Assembly (NCBI GenBank): GCA_963974675.1
Contig: CAXBDQ010000001.1
Span: 218,334 to 282,333, forward strand
From: Porticoccus sp963974675
GTDB lineage: Bacteria; Pseudomonadota; Gammaproteobacteria; Pseudomonadales; Porticoccaceae
Length of the DNA: 64,000 bases
Direction of reading: 5' to 3'
Shown: positions 51,691 to 60,307 of the stretch, in pieces
Layout: every line of letters begins with the position of its first letter
How positions within the stretch are numbered: position 1 is the first letter of the stretch
Notes under the pieces: model-generated
Seen by the model: only the letters and a program-made list of their open reading frames with translations
Database searches by the model: none
Told to the model about the DNA's origin: nothing
Position numbers and translations under genes: made by a program

Positions 51691-52641
51691 ATGCGTCAAA
51701 ACAAACTTCAAGTTGACGCTATCCCCCCCAAACCCACAAATGCTCTCCTCTCCCATCTTTACAGACACAAGGTCTGTTTTTACTTAACCATATTGCTTTT
51801 ATTTTTCCCTGTACTCACAACCCTAGCTGCACAATTTTTTGATCTCTCAGAACTATCAATATTGAGGAAACAAAACATAACCACAGGCTTACAGCTAAGC
51901 CGCTACAAACTAACAGGCATCCCCATCACGCTTACCGGGGTTACAAATAATGCATCAGGCCTGACTTTTAATGCGGACACGGGCACCCTGTTCGCTATTA
52001 TTAATAACCCTGAAAAAATTATTGAACTGAATACTCAAGGGGAAGTTTTACGAACGATCGCACTAAAAGGCTTTGAAGACACAGAAGGACTGGCCTACCT
52101 GGGAAACCAGCAGTTCGCAATTATCGAAGAACGTAAACGCGTCATTATTATTGTCTCGATCACATCCCAGACAATTGCGCTTGAACTAGCATCTCAGCGT
52201 AGTATTGCACTGCCTGTTTCATCCGCCAACAATAATGGTTTTGAAGGGATAACCACAGACCCCTCATCGGGACGACTGTACATCGTCAATGAAAAATCAC
52301 CACGACAACTTGTTCAAATAGATGGCTTTACAACAAACCAACCCAATTTGTCTGTATCCATACCCCTTGACCTAGAACATAAACCTATGGGAAATAAAGA
52401 TTTCTCAGGCATCTACTTCAATGCTGAATTTCAAACATTACTGCTTTTAAGTGATGAGTCAAAACTATTAACGGAAGTAGATTTGAATGGCCAGATCAAC
52501 AGCCAACTACACCTGAACGCTGGACATGCCGGACTTAGAAAATCAATACCACAAGCAGAAGGAATCACTTTGGATAACGAAGGAGTACTCTATATTCTAA
52601 GTGAACCAAACCTACTTTACCGTTTTGACACCAAAGGCTAA
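51691..52641 (+). CDS. SdiA-regulated-domain (YjiK-like) protein
   Basis: 316 residues. One N-terminal hydrophobic segment (about residues 29-49, VCFYLTILLLFFPVLTTLAA) acts as signal anchor. The rest is a beta-propeller with NNASGLTFNADTGTLFAIIN, GFEDTEGLAYLG, NNNGFEGITTDPSSGRLYIVNE and QAEGITLDNEGVLYILSEPN, the repeated blades of the SdiA-regulated/YjiK family. No enzymatic residues can be assigned. It interrupts the usual tRNA-Leu to tRNA-fMet spacing on the opposite strand. Confidence 0.85.
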   Translation: MRQNKLQVDAIPPKPTNALLSHLYRHKVCFYLTILLLFFPVLTTLAAQFFDLSELSILRKQNITTGLQLSRYKLTGIPITLTGVTNNASGLTFNADTGTLFAIINNPEKIIELNTQGEVLRTIALKGFEDTEGLAYLGNQQFAIIEERKRVIIIVSITSQTIALELASQRSIALPVSSANNNGFEGITTDPSSGRLYIVNEKSPRQLVQIDGFTTNQPNLSVSIPLDLEHKPMGNKDFSGIYFNAEFQTLLLLSDESKLLTEVDLNGQINSQLHLNAGHAGLRKSIPQAEGITLDNEGVLYILSEPNLLYRFDTKG

Positions 52642-52646
52642 TTAAC

Positions 52647-52674
52647 AAAAAAGCCCCTAATTAGGGGCTTTTTG
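52647..52674. terminator. Bidirectional intrinsic terminator
   Basis: AAGCCCCTAA/TTAGGGGCTT perfect stem flanked by A and T tracts. It serves both the plus-strand propeller gene and the secG-tRNA-Leu transcript coming from the right. Confidence 0.92.
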
Positions 52675-52717
52675 TATTATCAATATTCAAAGTTTAAGAT
52701 AACTCTGGACTTCAAGA

Positions 52718-52802
52718 TGGTGCCCAAGGCCGGACTTGAACCGGCACAGCTTACGCCACTACCCCCTCAAGATAGCGTGTCTACCAATTCCACCACTTGG
52801 GC
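52718..52802 (-). tRNA. tRNA-Leu (GAG)
   Basis: 85 bases with encoded CCA. Acceptor GCCCAAG pairs with CTTGGGC; anticodon loop TTGAGGG gives GAG; the long variable arm (TGGCGTAAGCTG) is class II; T-arm is GCCGGTTCAAGTCCGGC. It lies 10 bp after secG, as in many gammaproteobacteria. Confidence 0.95.
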
Positions 52803-52812
52803 TAAAACTTGT

Positions 52813-53238
52813 TTATTCTTCATTTTTTGACTCGGAAGAACCCAGATCAGGCACATCCAAAGAGTCATCATTAGCAGGTACAGCAACTTCCCCACCACCT
52901 AACATAGGGACATCGTTCTCAACCACAGAATCAACTTCCGGAAGCTCTGTCTCCAAAGACTGCTGTACAGTCTCCAGCTCAGGCAGTATGTCTCCCCCCA
53001 CCTTCGCAGCATCCTTTGCTATTACCGCCAAGCCAAAACTGGTGATAAAAAAAACGGTAGCAAGAATACCCGTTACCTTGCTAAAGAAGTTCCAGCCACC
53101 AGCGCTACCAAGCACAGTTTGCGAGGCCCCAGAACCAAAGGATGCACCCGCTTCAGCACCTTTTCCTTGCTGCAACAAAATCATGCCAATAATGGCCAAT
53201 CCCGTGAGAAGGTGAACAATCAGTATGATCTTTTCCAT
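52813..53238 (-). CDS. secG: Preprotein translocase subunit SecG
   Basis: 141 residues. MEKIILIVHLLTGLAIIGMILLQQGKGAEAGASFG (in blocks) is the first helix with the conserved QQGKGA loop, GSAGGWNFFSKVTGILATVFFITS gives the second helix, and an acidic cytosolic tail follows, longer than in E. coli. SecG aids SecYEG protein export. It is transcribed with tRNA-Leu downstream and tpiA 50 bp upstream. Confidence 0.95.
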   Translation of the reverse strand: MEKIILIVHLLTGLAIIGMILLQQGKGAEAGASFGSGASQTVLGSAGGWNFFSKVTGILATVFFITSFGLAVIAKDAAKVGGDILPELETVQQSLETELPEVDSVVENDVPMLGGGEVAVPANDDSLDVPDLGSSESKNEE

Positions 53239-53288
53239 TCGCCAAATTTAACCAGTTTTAGTTAACTACATTTACTTAATGACAAAAG

Positions 53289-54017
53289 TTACGCCAGCTT
53301 ACAAATTTCACTAAATTCGCCGACATCCAATGAGGCACCGCCAACCAGCGCGCCATCTATATCCGACTGCAAAAATAACTCAGCCGCATTGGCAGCTTTA
53401 ACACTACCACCGTACAAAATTCGCGTCTTCGCGCCAGATTCGCCCAACTGGCAACGAATATTCTGGTGCACTAATTGAGCCTGCTCAGCAGTCGCTGTTT
53501 TTCCAGTACCAATGGCCCAAACTGGCTCATAGGCAATCACCCCATCGCACAGAGCATCCAAACCGGCGCGACTGACAACGGCGTCAATTTGTGCAGATAT
53601 AACACTAAGCGTATCACCGCGATCACGCTGTTCCAATGTTTCACCAACACAAAGAATCGGTGTCAACCCAACCCGCTGAGCGACAACAAATTTTTCTGCA
53701 ACCTGCTGACTACTTTCACCGTAAATACTGCGACGCTCCGAATGACCGACAATGACGTACTGGCATCCAATATCTTGCAACATCTGGCATGAAACTTCGC
53801 CAGTATAGGCTCCAGACTTGTACTCAGAAGCATTCTGGCCTCCTACTGCAACACCAGAACCTCCAACGGCCGCGATCACCTGCGGTATGTACACATGGGG
53901 AGGGAAAACAACAAGATCAGCCTCGCATCGAACTTCAAGTAAACCGGCCATTAAAGCGGCGATAGATTCACTATCACCATTCATTTTCCAATTACCGGCT
54001 ACTAACGAATGACGCAT
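53289..54017 (-). CDS. tpiA: Triosephosphate isomerase
   Basis: 242 residues. GNWKMNG near residue 8 (Lys), VIVGHSERR near residue 89 (electrophilic His), the catalytic Glu in VIAYEPVWAIGTGKTAT near residue 160 with loop 6, and GGSVKAANA for phosphate binding. It interconverts DHAP and GAP in glycolysis. It lies between glmM and secG as in Pseudomonas. Confidence 0.97.
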   Translation of the reverse strand: MRHSLVAGNWKMNGDSESIAALMAGLLEVRCEADLVVFPPHVYIPQVIAAVGGSGVAVGGQNASEYKSGAYTGEVSCQMLQDIGCQYVIVGHSERRSIYGESSQQVAEKFVVAQRVGLTPILCVGETLEQRDRGDTLSVISAQIDAVVSRAGLDALCDGVIAYEPVWAIGTGKTATAEQAQLVHQNIRCQLGESGAKTRILYGGSVKAANAAELFLQSDIDGALVGGASLDVGEFSEICKLA

Positions 54018-54165
54018 ATCGAATGTTTATTCCAGCCCCGAAAAAGGGGCGCAATCTTAGCTGAGTTATAAGCAACATACAACCTGTGACCGAATCAATA
54101 CTGTATGCACATTTATGCCCTTTCGGCCCAAAACGAACCTACGTTTTTACAAACACACCGTGCTT

Positions 54166-55509
54166 CTACCCAACCTCAGACTCTACAATGCCGGCAACCT
54201 CATGAACCAGCTTTTCAACCAAGTCAGCATCTTCGGCTTCCACCATTACCCGCACCAAAGGTTCGGTCCCAGAGGGCCGCAACAAAATACGGCCGCGATC
54301 CTGCAATTCATTCTCAGCGGAAGCGACAGCGTCCTGTATTACTGGGAATTTTTCGAGGTTGAATTTCTCTCCGACACGAACATTGATCATGCTTTGCGGA
54401 TACTTCTTCATCCCTTTTTTTAGCGTATTAAGGGGTGTTCCTGTTTCTCGCATGGCAAATAAAACCTGTAGTGCCGCCACAACACCATCACCCGTAGTGG
54501 TCAAATCACTACAAATAATATGCCCTGAATTTTCCCCACCCAGCTGCCATTTCCGCTCACGTAGAGCTTCAATGACATAGCGGTCACCCACATTGGTACG
54601 AACAAAAGGTATACCCAGTTCACGTAGTGAAACCTCCATACCCAGATTACTCATCAGGGTTCCAACAACACCGCTACAGCCACCCTGCTGATGACGATGC
54701 TTTGCGATAACAAATATCAATTCATCACCGTCTACCGCATGTCCTTTGTGATCGACAAACATGACTCGATCACCATCACCATCAAGAGCGATACCCATAT
54801 CTGCCCCCTCTGCCACAACAGCATCCTGCAAGAGCGCGGGCTTAGTCGAGCCACAATTTTCATTAATATTAAAACCATCCGGCTCAACAGCGAGCTCAAC
54901 CACCTCTGCCCCCAACTCTCGAAACACGCTTGGAGCAGTGTGGTAGGTAGCACCATTGGCGCAATCCACAACAATCTTAAGACCTTGTAAATGACTACCT
55001 GCAGGCAACGTGCCTTTACAAAATTCGATGTAACGACCGACAGCATCCGCGACCCTGTGAGCCTTACCCAATTTTGAAGAGTCTTCAGTGACAATAGGGT
55101 TTTGTAAATAACGCTCTATTGCCTCTTCCATGTCATCGGGCAACTTAAACCCATCCCCGCCAAAAAATTTGATGCCATTGTCGTAATAAGGGTTGTGTGA
55201 AGCACTAATGACAATGCCGGCCTGAGCTCGAAACGTTCGCGTCAAATACGCGATAGCTGGAGTAGGCATAGGTCCCAACAATGCCACATCGACACCCGCA
55301 GCTATTAACCCTGCCTGCAGAGCTGACTCGAACATATACCCGGACACCCGAGTGTCCTTTCCCACAATAATCAACTTACGGCCTTCACATCGCTCACTGA
55401 ATACTTTACCCGCAGCCCAACCGAGCTTGAGAAAAAAATCTGCGGTGATGGGGTGAGTTCCCACTCGCCCACGAATTCCATCTGTACCAAAAAAGGTTCT
55501 ACCCATCAT
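54166..55509 (-). CDS. glmM: Phosphoglucosamine mutase
   Basis: 447 residues. FFGTDGIRGRVG starts the protein, the phosphoserine loop is VISASHNPYYDNGIKFFG near residue 100, the metal loop is ALDGDGDRVMFVD near residue 242 and RPSGTEPLVRVMVEA binds phosphate at the end. It makes glucosamine-1-phosphate for UDP-GlcNAc and thus peptidoglycan. The start (ATGATG, either codon) overlaps the folP end by 11 bases. Confidence 0.97.
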   Translation of the reverse strand: MMGRTFFGTDGIRGRVGTHPITADFFLKLGWAAGKVFSERCEGRKLIIVGKDTRVSGYMFESALQAGLIAAGVDVALLGPMPTPAIAYLTRTFRAQAGIVISASHNPYYDNGIKFFGGDGFKLPDDMEEAIERYLQNPIVTEDSSKLGKAHRVADAVGRYIEFCKGTLPAGSHLQGLKIVVDCANGATYHTAPSVFRELGAEVVELAVEPDGFNINENCGSTKPALLQDAVVAEGADMGIALDGDGDRVMFVDHKGHAVDGDELIFVIAKHRHQQGGCSGVVGTLMSNLGMEVSLRELGIPFVRTNVGDRYVIEALRERKWQLGGENSGHIICSDLTTTGDGVVAALQVLFAMRETGTPLNTLKKGMKKYPQSMINVRVGEKFNLEKFPVIQDAVASAENELQDRGRILLRPSGTEPLVRVMVEAEDADLVEKLVHEVAGIVESEVG

Positions 55510-56344
55510 ATCTTCCCTCTACAGCATTCAATATTTTAAGTGCATCCACTGTAGCTGCCACATCATGAACCCGAAGTATTCGGGCTCCTCGCTGTGCCGC
55601 CAACATCGCCATTGCTACACTTCCTACGACTCTTTCTTCCACAGGCTTATCTAGAATTGACCCTATCATTGATTTTCTAGACACCCCGACAAGTACAGGG
55701 AAACCTAGCTTAACCAACTCATTCAAACCTCTAAATAATGTTAAATTGTGCTTCAGAGTTTTACCAAAACCAAAACCAGGATCAAGCAAGATCTTTTCTC
55801 GCGCAATTCCTGCCCTCTCACAAACGCTGACCCGTTTCATGAGAAAATCTCTAACCTCTCCCAGCTCATCCTGATAATCAGGCGCTTTCTGCATACTCCC
55901 TGGCTCTCCCGCCATATGCATAAGGCACACAGGAAGACCGGTCATAACAACAGCCTCAACAGCGCCTTCTCGACGCAAAGCGCGAACATCATTAATCATG
56001 ACGGCACCTGCACTTGCAGCCTCCGTCATCACCAATGGAGTACTGGTATCAACAGAGACTAACGCGCCAAAGTGCTCAACAATCGCCTCAACAATAGGCA
56101 CCACTCGATCAAGCTCTTCATTGACATCAACGGGGGTCGCATCAGGCCTAGTGGACTCTCCACCTACATCAATAATGTCCGCCCCATCTTTTAGATAAGA
56201 CTCCACACGAACCAACACCACAGACAGGTCAAGTTGACCACTACCATACAACTTACCCCCATCAGAAAAGGAGTCTGGCGTTGTATTTAACACGGCCATA
56301 ATGCGAGGGGATGACAAGTCAAAATCGACATCACCGAACTTCAC
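55499..56344 (-). CDS. folP: Dihydropteroate synthase
   Basis: 281 residues. IMAVLNTTPDSFSDGG near residue 15, DIIDVGGESTRPDA near residue 56, VSVDTSTPLV and ILLDPGFGFGKTLKHNL are the pterin-binding TIM-barrel motifs; GVSRKSMIG is the pABA/sulfonamide loop. It joins pABA to the pterin in folate synthesis. The standard ftsH-folP-glmM order is kept, but a hexanucleotide repeat and the ftsH terminator separate it from ftsH. Confidence 0.97.
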   Translation of the reverse strand: MKFGDVDFDLSSPRIMAVLNTTPDSFSDGGKLYGSGQLDLSVVLVRVESYLKDGADIIDVGGESTRPDATPVDVNEELDRVVPIVEAIVEHFGALVSVDTSTPLVMTEAASAGAVMINDVRALRREGAVEAVVMTGLPVCLMHMAGEPGSMQKAPDYQDELGEVRDFLMKRVSVCERAGIAREKILLDPGFGFGKTLKHNLTLFRGLNELVKLGFPVLVGVSRKSMIGSILDKPVEERVVGSVAMAMLAAQRGARILRVHDVAATVDALKILNAVEGRYDG

Positions 56345-56378
56345 TTAATATCCCCACCATCAAAAAATACATTCCGCT

Positions 56379-56414
56379 CCAACACCAACACCAACACCAA
56401 CACCAACACCAACA
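56379..56414. repeat. Hexanucleotide tandem repeat (CCAACA)6
   Basis: Six perfect copies of CCAACA, 35 bases upstream of the folP start (TGTTGG on the coding strand). No coding frame uses it. Confidence 0.97.
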
Positions 56415-56509
56415 AATAGAATAAAGGTATATAAAATATGAGGAGTGAAAGAGGTCTCATTCAAACCGAAGTTTGGCAAAAAACTTTCCCACTGTGAACG
56501 GATCAAGAT

Positions 56510-56538
56510 AAAAAAACTCCCGGCACAAAGACCGGGAG
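56510..56538 (-). terminator. Intrinsic terminator after ftsH
   Basis: On the minus strand CTCCCGG, an eight-base loop, CCGGGAG then seven T, six bases after the ftsH stop. Confidence 0.92.
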
Positions 56539-56543
56539 ATAAG

Positions 56544-58460
56544 TTAGAGTTCTTTGGCTGGGCCGCCCACTATCTCAGCCCCACCGGAGTCATCGGAATC
56601 ATCACTCTTCTTGCCGCCCGACCAATTACCAAAATCGCCATCCTGCCAATTGTGGGGTGGACGTACCGGTCTACGATGCATCAAGTCATCGACCTGTTCA
56701 GAATCAATGGTTTCGTATTCCATTAACGCATCCTTCATTGCATGTAGAATATCGAGATTCTCTTTTAGTGTTGTCTCTGCCCGCTGATAACACTCATCCA
56801 GCATCCGACGAACTTCAACGTCTATTTCTCGAGCAGTATCAGCAGAGTACGTCAAATGTCCCGTACCCGGCATCTGGCCCTCGTCTTCACCATAAAGAAC
56901 AGGCCCCATTTTGTCAGACAAGCCCCAACGCCCCACCATATTACGAGCCATTTGAGTCGCCCGCTCAATGTCATTGGAAGCACCCGTGGTCACCCCATCC
57001 AACCCATGAACGATCTCTTCTGCTATCCGGCCACCAAATAGACTGCACAACTGGCCTTCCAGCTGGCGCTTACTCAAGCTATATCGGTCTTCCTCAGGAA
57101 GAAACTGAGTAACACCCAGTGCTCGCCCACGCGGAATAATAGACACCTTGTGGACAGGATCATGCTCCGGCATCAAACGCCCAATAATGGCATGGCCCGC
57201 TTCATGATAAGCCGTATTTTCCTTTTCTTTCTCCGACATAACCATAGACCGACGCTCCGCGCCCATCATGATTTTATCCCGAGCTTTCTCAAATTCTTCC
57301 ATGGTAACAATGCGCTTGTTCGCACGAGCAGCGAATAACGACGCCTCATTAATCAGATTAGACAGGTCTGCGCCTGAAAAACCGGGTGTTCCTCGAGCCA
57401 CAATACTCAGATCAATATTCTCGTCTAACGGCACTTTACGCACATGAACTTTTAATATTTGCTCACGACCACGAATATCTGGCAGCCCCACATAAACTTG
57501 ACGATCAAAACGTCCAGGACGCAGCAAGGCTTTATCCAAAACATCTGGACGGTTAGTTGCTGCGATCACAATAACGCCTTCATTGCCTTCAAAACCGTCC
57601 ATTTCAACCAGCAACTGGTTCAGAGTCTGCTCTCGCTCATCATTACCACCACCATGACCACCACCGCGATGACGACCAACAGCATCGATTTCATCAATAA
57701 AAATGATGCAGGGCGATTGCTTTTTTGCCTGTTCAAACATATCTCTGACACGAGAGGCACCAACACCCACAAACATTTCAACAAAATCAGAACCGGAAAT
57801 GGAGAAGAAGGGAACCTTTGCTTCACCAGCAATAGCTTTAGCTAACAAGGTTTTACCGGTACCAGGAGGCCCCACCATCAGCACACCTTGGGGAATACGG
57901 CCTCCCAGACGTTGAAATCGAGATGGATCGCGCAGAAAATCTACCAACTCATGAACATCTTCTTTCGCTTCATCCACACCGGCCACATCGGCAAAGGTTG
58001 TATTAATTTGATCTTCGCTTAACAGTCGGGCTTTACTTTTTCCAAAGGCCATCGGACCACCTCGGCCACTGGCTCCGCCTTGCATCTGGCGCATAAAGAA
58101 CATAAAAATGGCAAGGATTAGAAGGATGGGAAAAGCCGCCACCAACAACTGCATCCAGAGACTTTGCTTTTCTGGCTCACGCCCTTCAACTTTGACATTG
58201 TTATTCAGCAAATCGCCCATCAAACCCGTATCGTTCACGGCAGGGCGCGTTGTTTTAAACGCTGAATTATCGGCCCGATGACCTTCAATAATGGGCCCCT
58301 CAACAATGACGCTTTCAATCCGACCCGTCTGCACTTCTTCAATAAATGCAGAATAACTGATTGTATTATCCGGAGCCGATGGACTGAAGTTTTGAAACAC
58401 GGACAACAACACTGCAGCAATAATGAGCCACAAAACAAGATTTTTCGCCATGTCGTTCAA
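56544..58460 (-). CDS. ftsH: ATP-dependent zinc metalloprotease FtsH
   Basis: 638 residues. Two membrane helices (about residues 6-24 and 107-126) flank a periplasmic domain. Walker A GPPGTGKT near residue 200, Walker B IIFIDEIDAVGRHRGGGHGGG, the SRH RPGRFDRQVYVG and the protease HEAGH near residue 424 are all present. It degrades membrane and regulatory proteins. TTG at 58460 has GAGG eight bases upstream; ATG at 58451 gives the E. coli-like MAKNL start. It follows rlmE as usual. Confidence 0.97.
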   Translation of the reverse strand: MNDMAKNLVLWLIIAAVLLSVFQNFSPSAPDNTISYSAFIEEVQTGRIESVIVEGPIIEGHRADNSAFKTTRPAVNDTGLMGDLLNNNVKVEGREPEKQSLWMQLLVAAFPILLILAIFMFFMRQMQGGASGRGGPMAFGKSKARLLSEDQINTTFADVAGVDEAKEDVHELVDFLRDPSRFQRLGGRIPQGVLMVGPPGTGKTLLAKAIAGEAKVPFFSISGSDFVEMFVGVGASRVRDMFEQAKKQSPCIIFIDEIDAVGRHRGGGHGGGNDEREQTLNQLLVEMDGFEGNEGVIVIAATNRPDVLDKALLRPGRFDRQVYVGLPDIRGREQILKVHVRKVPLDENIDLSIVARGTPGFSGADLSNLINEASLFAARANKRIVTMEEFEKARDKIMMGAERRSMVMSEKEKENTAYHEAGHAIIGRLMPEHDPVHKVSIIPRGRALGVTQFLPEEDRYSLSKRQLEGQLCSLFGGRIAEEIVHGLDGVTTGASNDIERATQMARNMVGRWGLSDKMGPVLYGEDEGQMPGTGHLTYSADTAREIDVEVRRMLDECYQRAETTLKENLDILHAMKDALMEYETIDSEQVDDLMHRRPVRPPHNWQDGDFGNWSGGKKSDDSDDSGGAEIVGGPAKEL

Positions 58461-58567
58461 GTGAACATCCTCTTTTTTTTACTGCCGGCTATACCTGACA
58501 GCACAACTTAATATTCAAAAACTACCGGACCCTATAATAACGACCCAGCCGATTAAATTCTCTAACA

Positions 58568-59191
58568 CTAACGCTTTAATCCCGTCGCAACAATATAGAC
58601 TTCTCGCGAGCGAGGGCGGGAGGCATCAGGCTTACGCGCAACCACCCGTTGGAAATGACCTCTCACTTCAAGCATATATTGGTCAAAACCTTCACCATGA
58701 AACACTTTGGCAACAAAATTTCCGCCAGGTTTCAAAATCTGACAGGCTAACTCCAAAGCCAACTCCACTAAATACATCGCCTTTGGCTGATCAACAGCCT
58801 TCATACCACTCATATTGGGGGCCATATCTGAAATTACAAGGTCTGCCAGATCACCATCCAGCGTATCCAATATTTCATTTAACACCAACTCGTCGGTGAA
58901 ATCCCCCAACACAAAGTCAACACCCGCAATGGAATCCATGGCAAGAATATCGGAAGCAACTACTCGACCTTTATTGCCCACTAACTTCGCAGCCACTTGA
59001 GACCAGCCTCCCGGAGCCGCACCCAAGTCCACCACCGTTAAACCAGGGCGAAGCAAACGATCTTTTTGATCAAGCTCAATGAGTTTGTAACTGGCACGGG
59101 AACGATAGCCCTCCTGCTGGGAGCGCTTTACATAATGATCGCTATTGTGTTCTTGCAGCCAGCGTTGACTACTTTTTGAGCGTGTTGCCAT
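58568..59191 (-). CDS. rlmE: 23S rRNA 2'-O-ribose U2552 methyltransferase RlmE
   Basis: 207 residues. SRASYKLIELDQKD contains the first catalytic Lys, VVDLGAAPGGWSQVA is the SAM loop near residue 54, VISDMAPNMSG carries the Asp and FVAKVFHGEG the second Lys. It modifies the A-loop of 23S rRNA late in 50S assembly. The usual rlmE-ftsH pair and divergent yhbY are conserved. Confidence 0.97.
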   Translation of the reverse strand: MATRSKSSQRWLQEHNSDHYVKRSQQEGYRSRASYKLIELDQKDRLLRPGLTVVDLGAAPGGWSQVAAKLVGNKGRVVASDILAMDSIAGVDFVLGDFTDELVLNEILDTLDGDLADLVISDMAPNMSGMKAVDQPKAMYLVELALELACQILKPGGNFVAKVFHGEGFDQYMLEVRGHFQRVVARKPDASRPRSREVYIVATGLKR

Positions 59192-59485
59192 ATCTACTCT
59201 GCAAGGTTCCTATCTAAAAGGCTTCTATTTAAAAAGTGCCGACCGCCAAACATATCCCAGTCGCCCTTTGCCCTGATGCCAGTGTTACTAGGTAAGCTAA
59301 TCGAAATTTTAGCGTGTTACTGCTTCTGGCCCCAGCTAAATTAGTAATATTCCTTCACTTCTTGCTGCCGTAAACAAGTTTTAACACCCAAAACTATAAT
59401 CAGGATAGAATACGCGCCGTTTTGTGGACAATTTACAGACAACCACATTGAGTCAACAGTTAGCGCAACCAAAGAGCACCAAGCA

Positions 59486-59788
59486 ATGAAACTTTCCAAC
59501 GAAGACAAGAAACATTTAAGGCGACTAGGCCACAACATTAACCCTGTGGTAACCGTTGCTGGAAATGGGTTGAGCGAAAACGTATTAGCTGAAATTGATC
59601 GAGCACTTAATGACCACGAGCTCATTAAAGTAAAACTAGCCGTGGGAGACAGTGCCGCTAAACGTCAAGCAATTGATGCCATTTGCGAGCAACTCTCCGC
59701 TCAAGTCGTACAGTCTATTGGCCATGTCGTCCTGCTACTAAAAAAAGCCGACAAACCCAACCCTAAGCTTTCCAACCTGCTTCGCTAA
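59486..59788 (+). CDS. yhbY: YhbY/CRM-domain ribosome assembly RNA-binding protein
   Basis: 100 residues, a single CRM domain: LSNEDKKHLRRLGHNINPVVTVAGNGLSENVLAEIDRALNDHELIKVKL (in blocks), with the GxxG-like loop AGNGL, and GHVVLLLKKADKPNPKLSN at the end. It binds pre-50S particles. It is divergent from rlmE and convergent with greA. Confidence 0.95.
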   Translation: MKLSNEDKKHLRRLGHNINPVVTVAGNGLSENVLAEIDRALNDHELIKVKLAVGDSAAKRQAIDAICEQLSAQVVQSIGHVVLLLKKADKPNPKLSNLLR

Positions 59789-59827
59789 ATACGCATTCAG
59801 TCTTACAGCTTAAATCAACAGTGCAAT

Positions 59828-60307
59828 TTAAATATATTTAACGCCTTCGATTTCGTATTCAACTTCACCAGCCGGCGTTCTAACGACGACGACATCACCA
59901 ATCTCTTTAGCCATTAGCGCTCTAGCAATAGGAGATTGGTATGAAATCTTATTCGCTTTTACATTGGACTCATCATCTCCGACAATTTTGTAGGTAACCG
60001 TCTCATCGGTATCCAGATTAATGATGTCCACAGTACTACCAAAAATCACCTTGTCGCCAGCGGGAATTTGACTCACATCAATAATTTGAACATGACCCAA
60101 TTTACCTTCAATTTCCTGTATACGGCCTTCCGCAAAGCCCTGCTGTTCTCGGGCAGCATGGTACTCAGCATTTTCTTTAAGGTCACCATGCGCACGCGCT
60201 TCAGCAATGGCCGCAACGATTCGAGGACGGTCCACTTTTTTTAACTGATCCAGCTCCTTACGCAAGCTTGCTGCGCCCTCAACGGTCATCGGTATCTTGT
60301 TATTCAT
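59828..60307 (-). CDS. greA: Transcription elongation factor GreA
   Basis: 159 residues. The N-terminal coiled coil (EGAASLRKELDQLKKVDRPRIVAAIAEARAHGDLKENAEYHAAREQQG, in blocks) carries the acidic tip DLKENAEYH near residue 41, and the C-terminal FKBP-like domain ends EYEIEGVKYI. It stimulates transcript cleavage in backtracked polymerase. The ATG overlaps the carB stop by four bases, so greA is coupled to carAB. Confidence 0.97.
   Translation of the reverse strand: MNNKIPMTVEGAASLRKELDQLKKVDRPRIVAAIAEARAHGDLKENAEYHAAREQQGFAEGRIQEIEGKLGHVQIIDVSQIPAGDKVIFGSTVDIINLDTDETVTYKIVGDDESNVKANKISYQSPIARALMAKEIGDVVVVRTPAGEVEYEIEGVKYI

Noticed and set aside
56379..56414. CRISPR-like repeats
   Set aside because: The units are contiguous hexamers without spacers.
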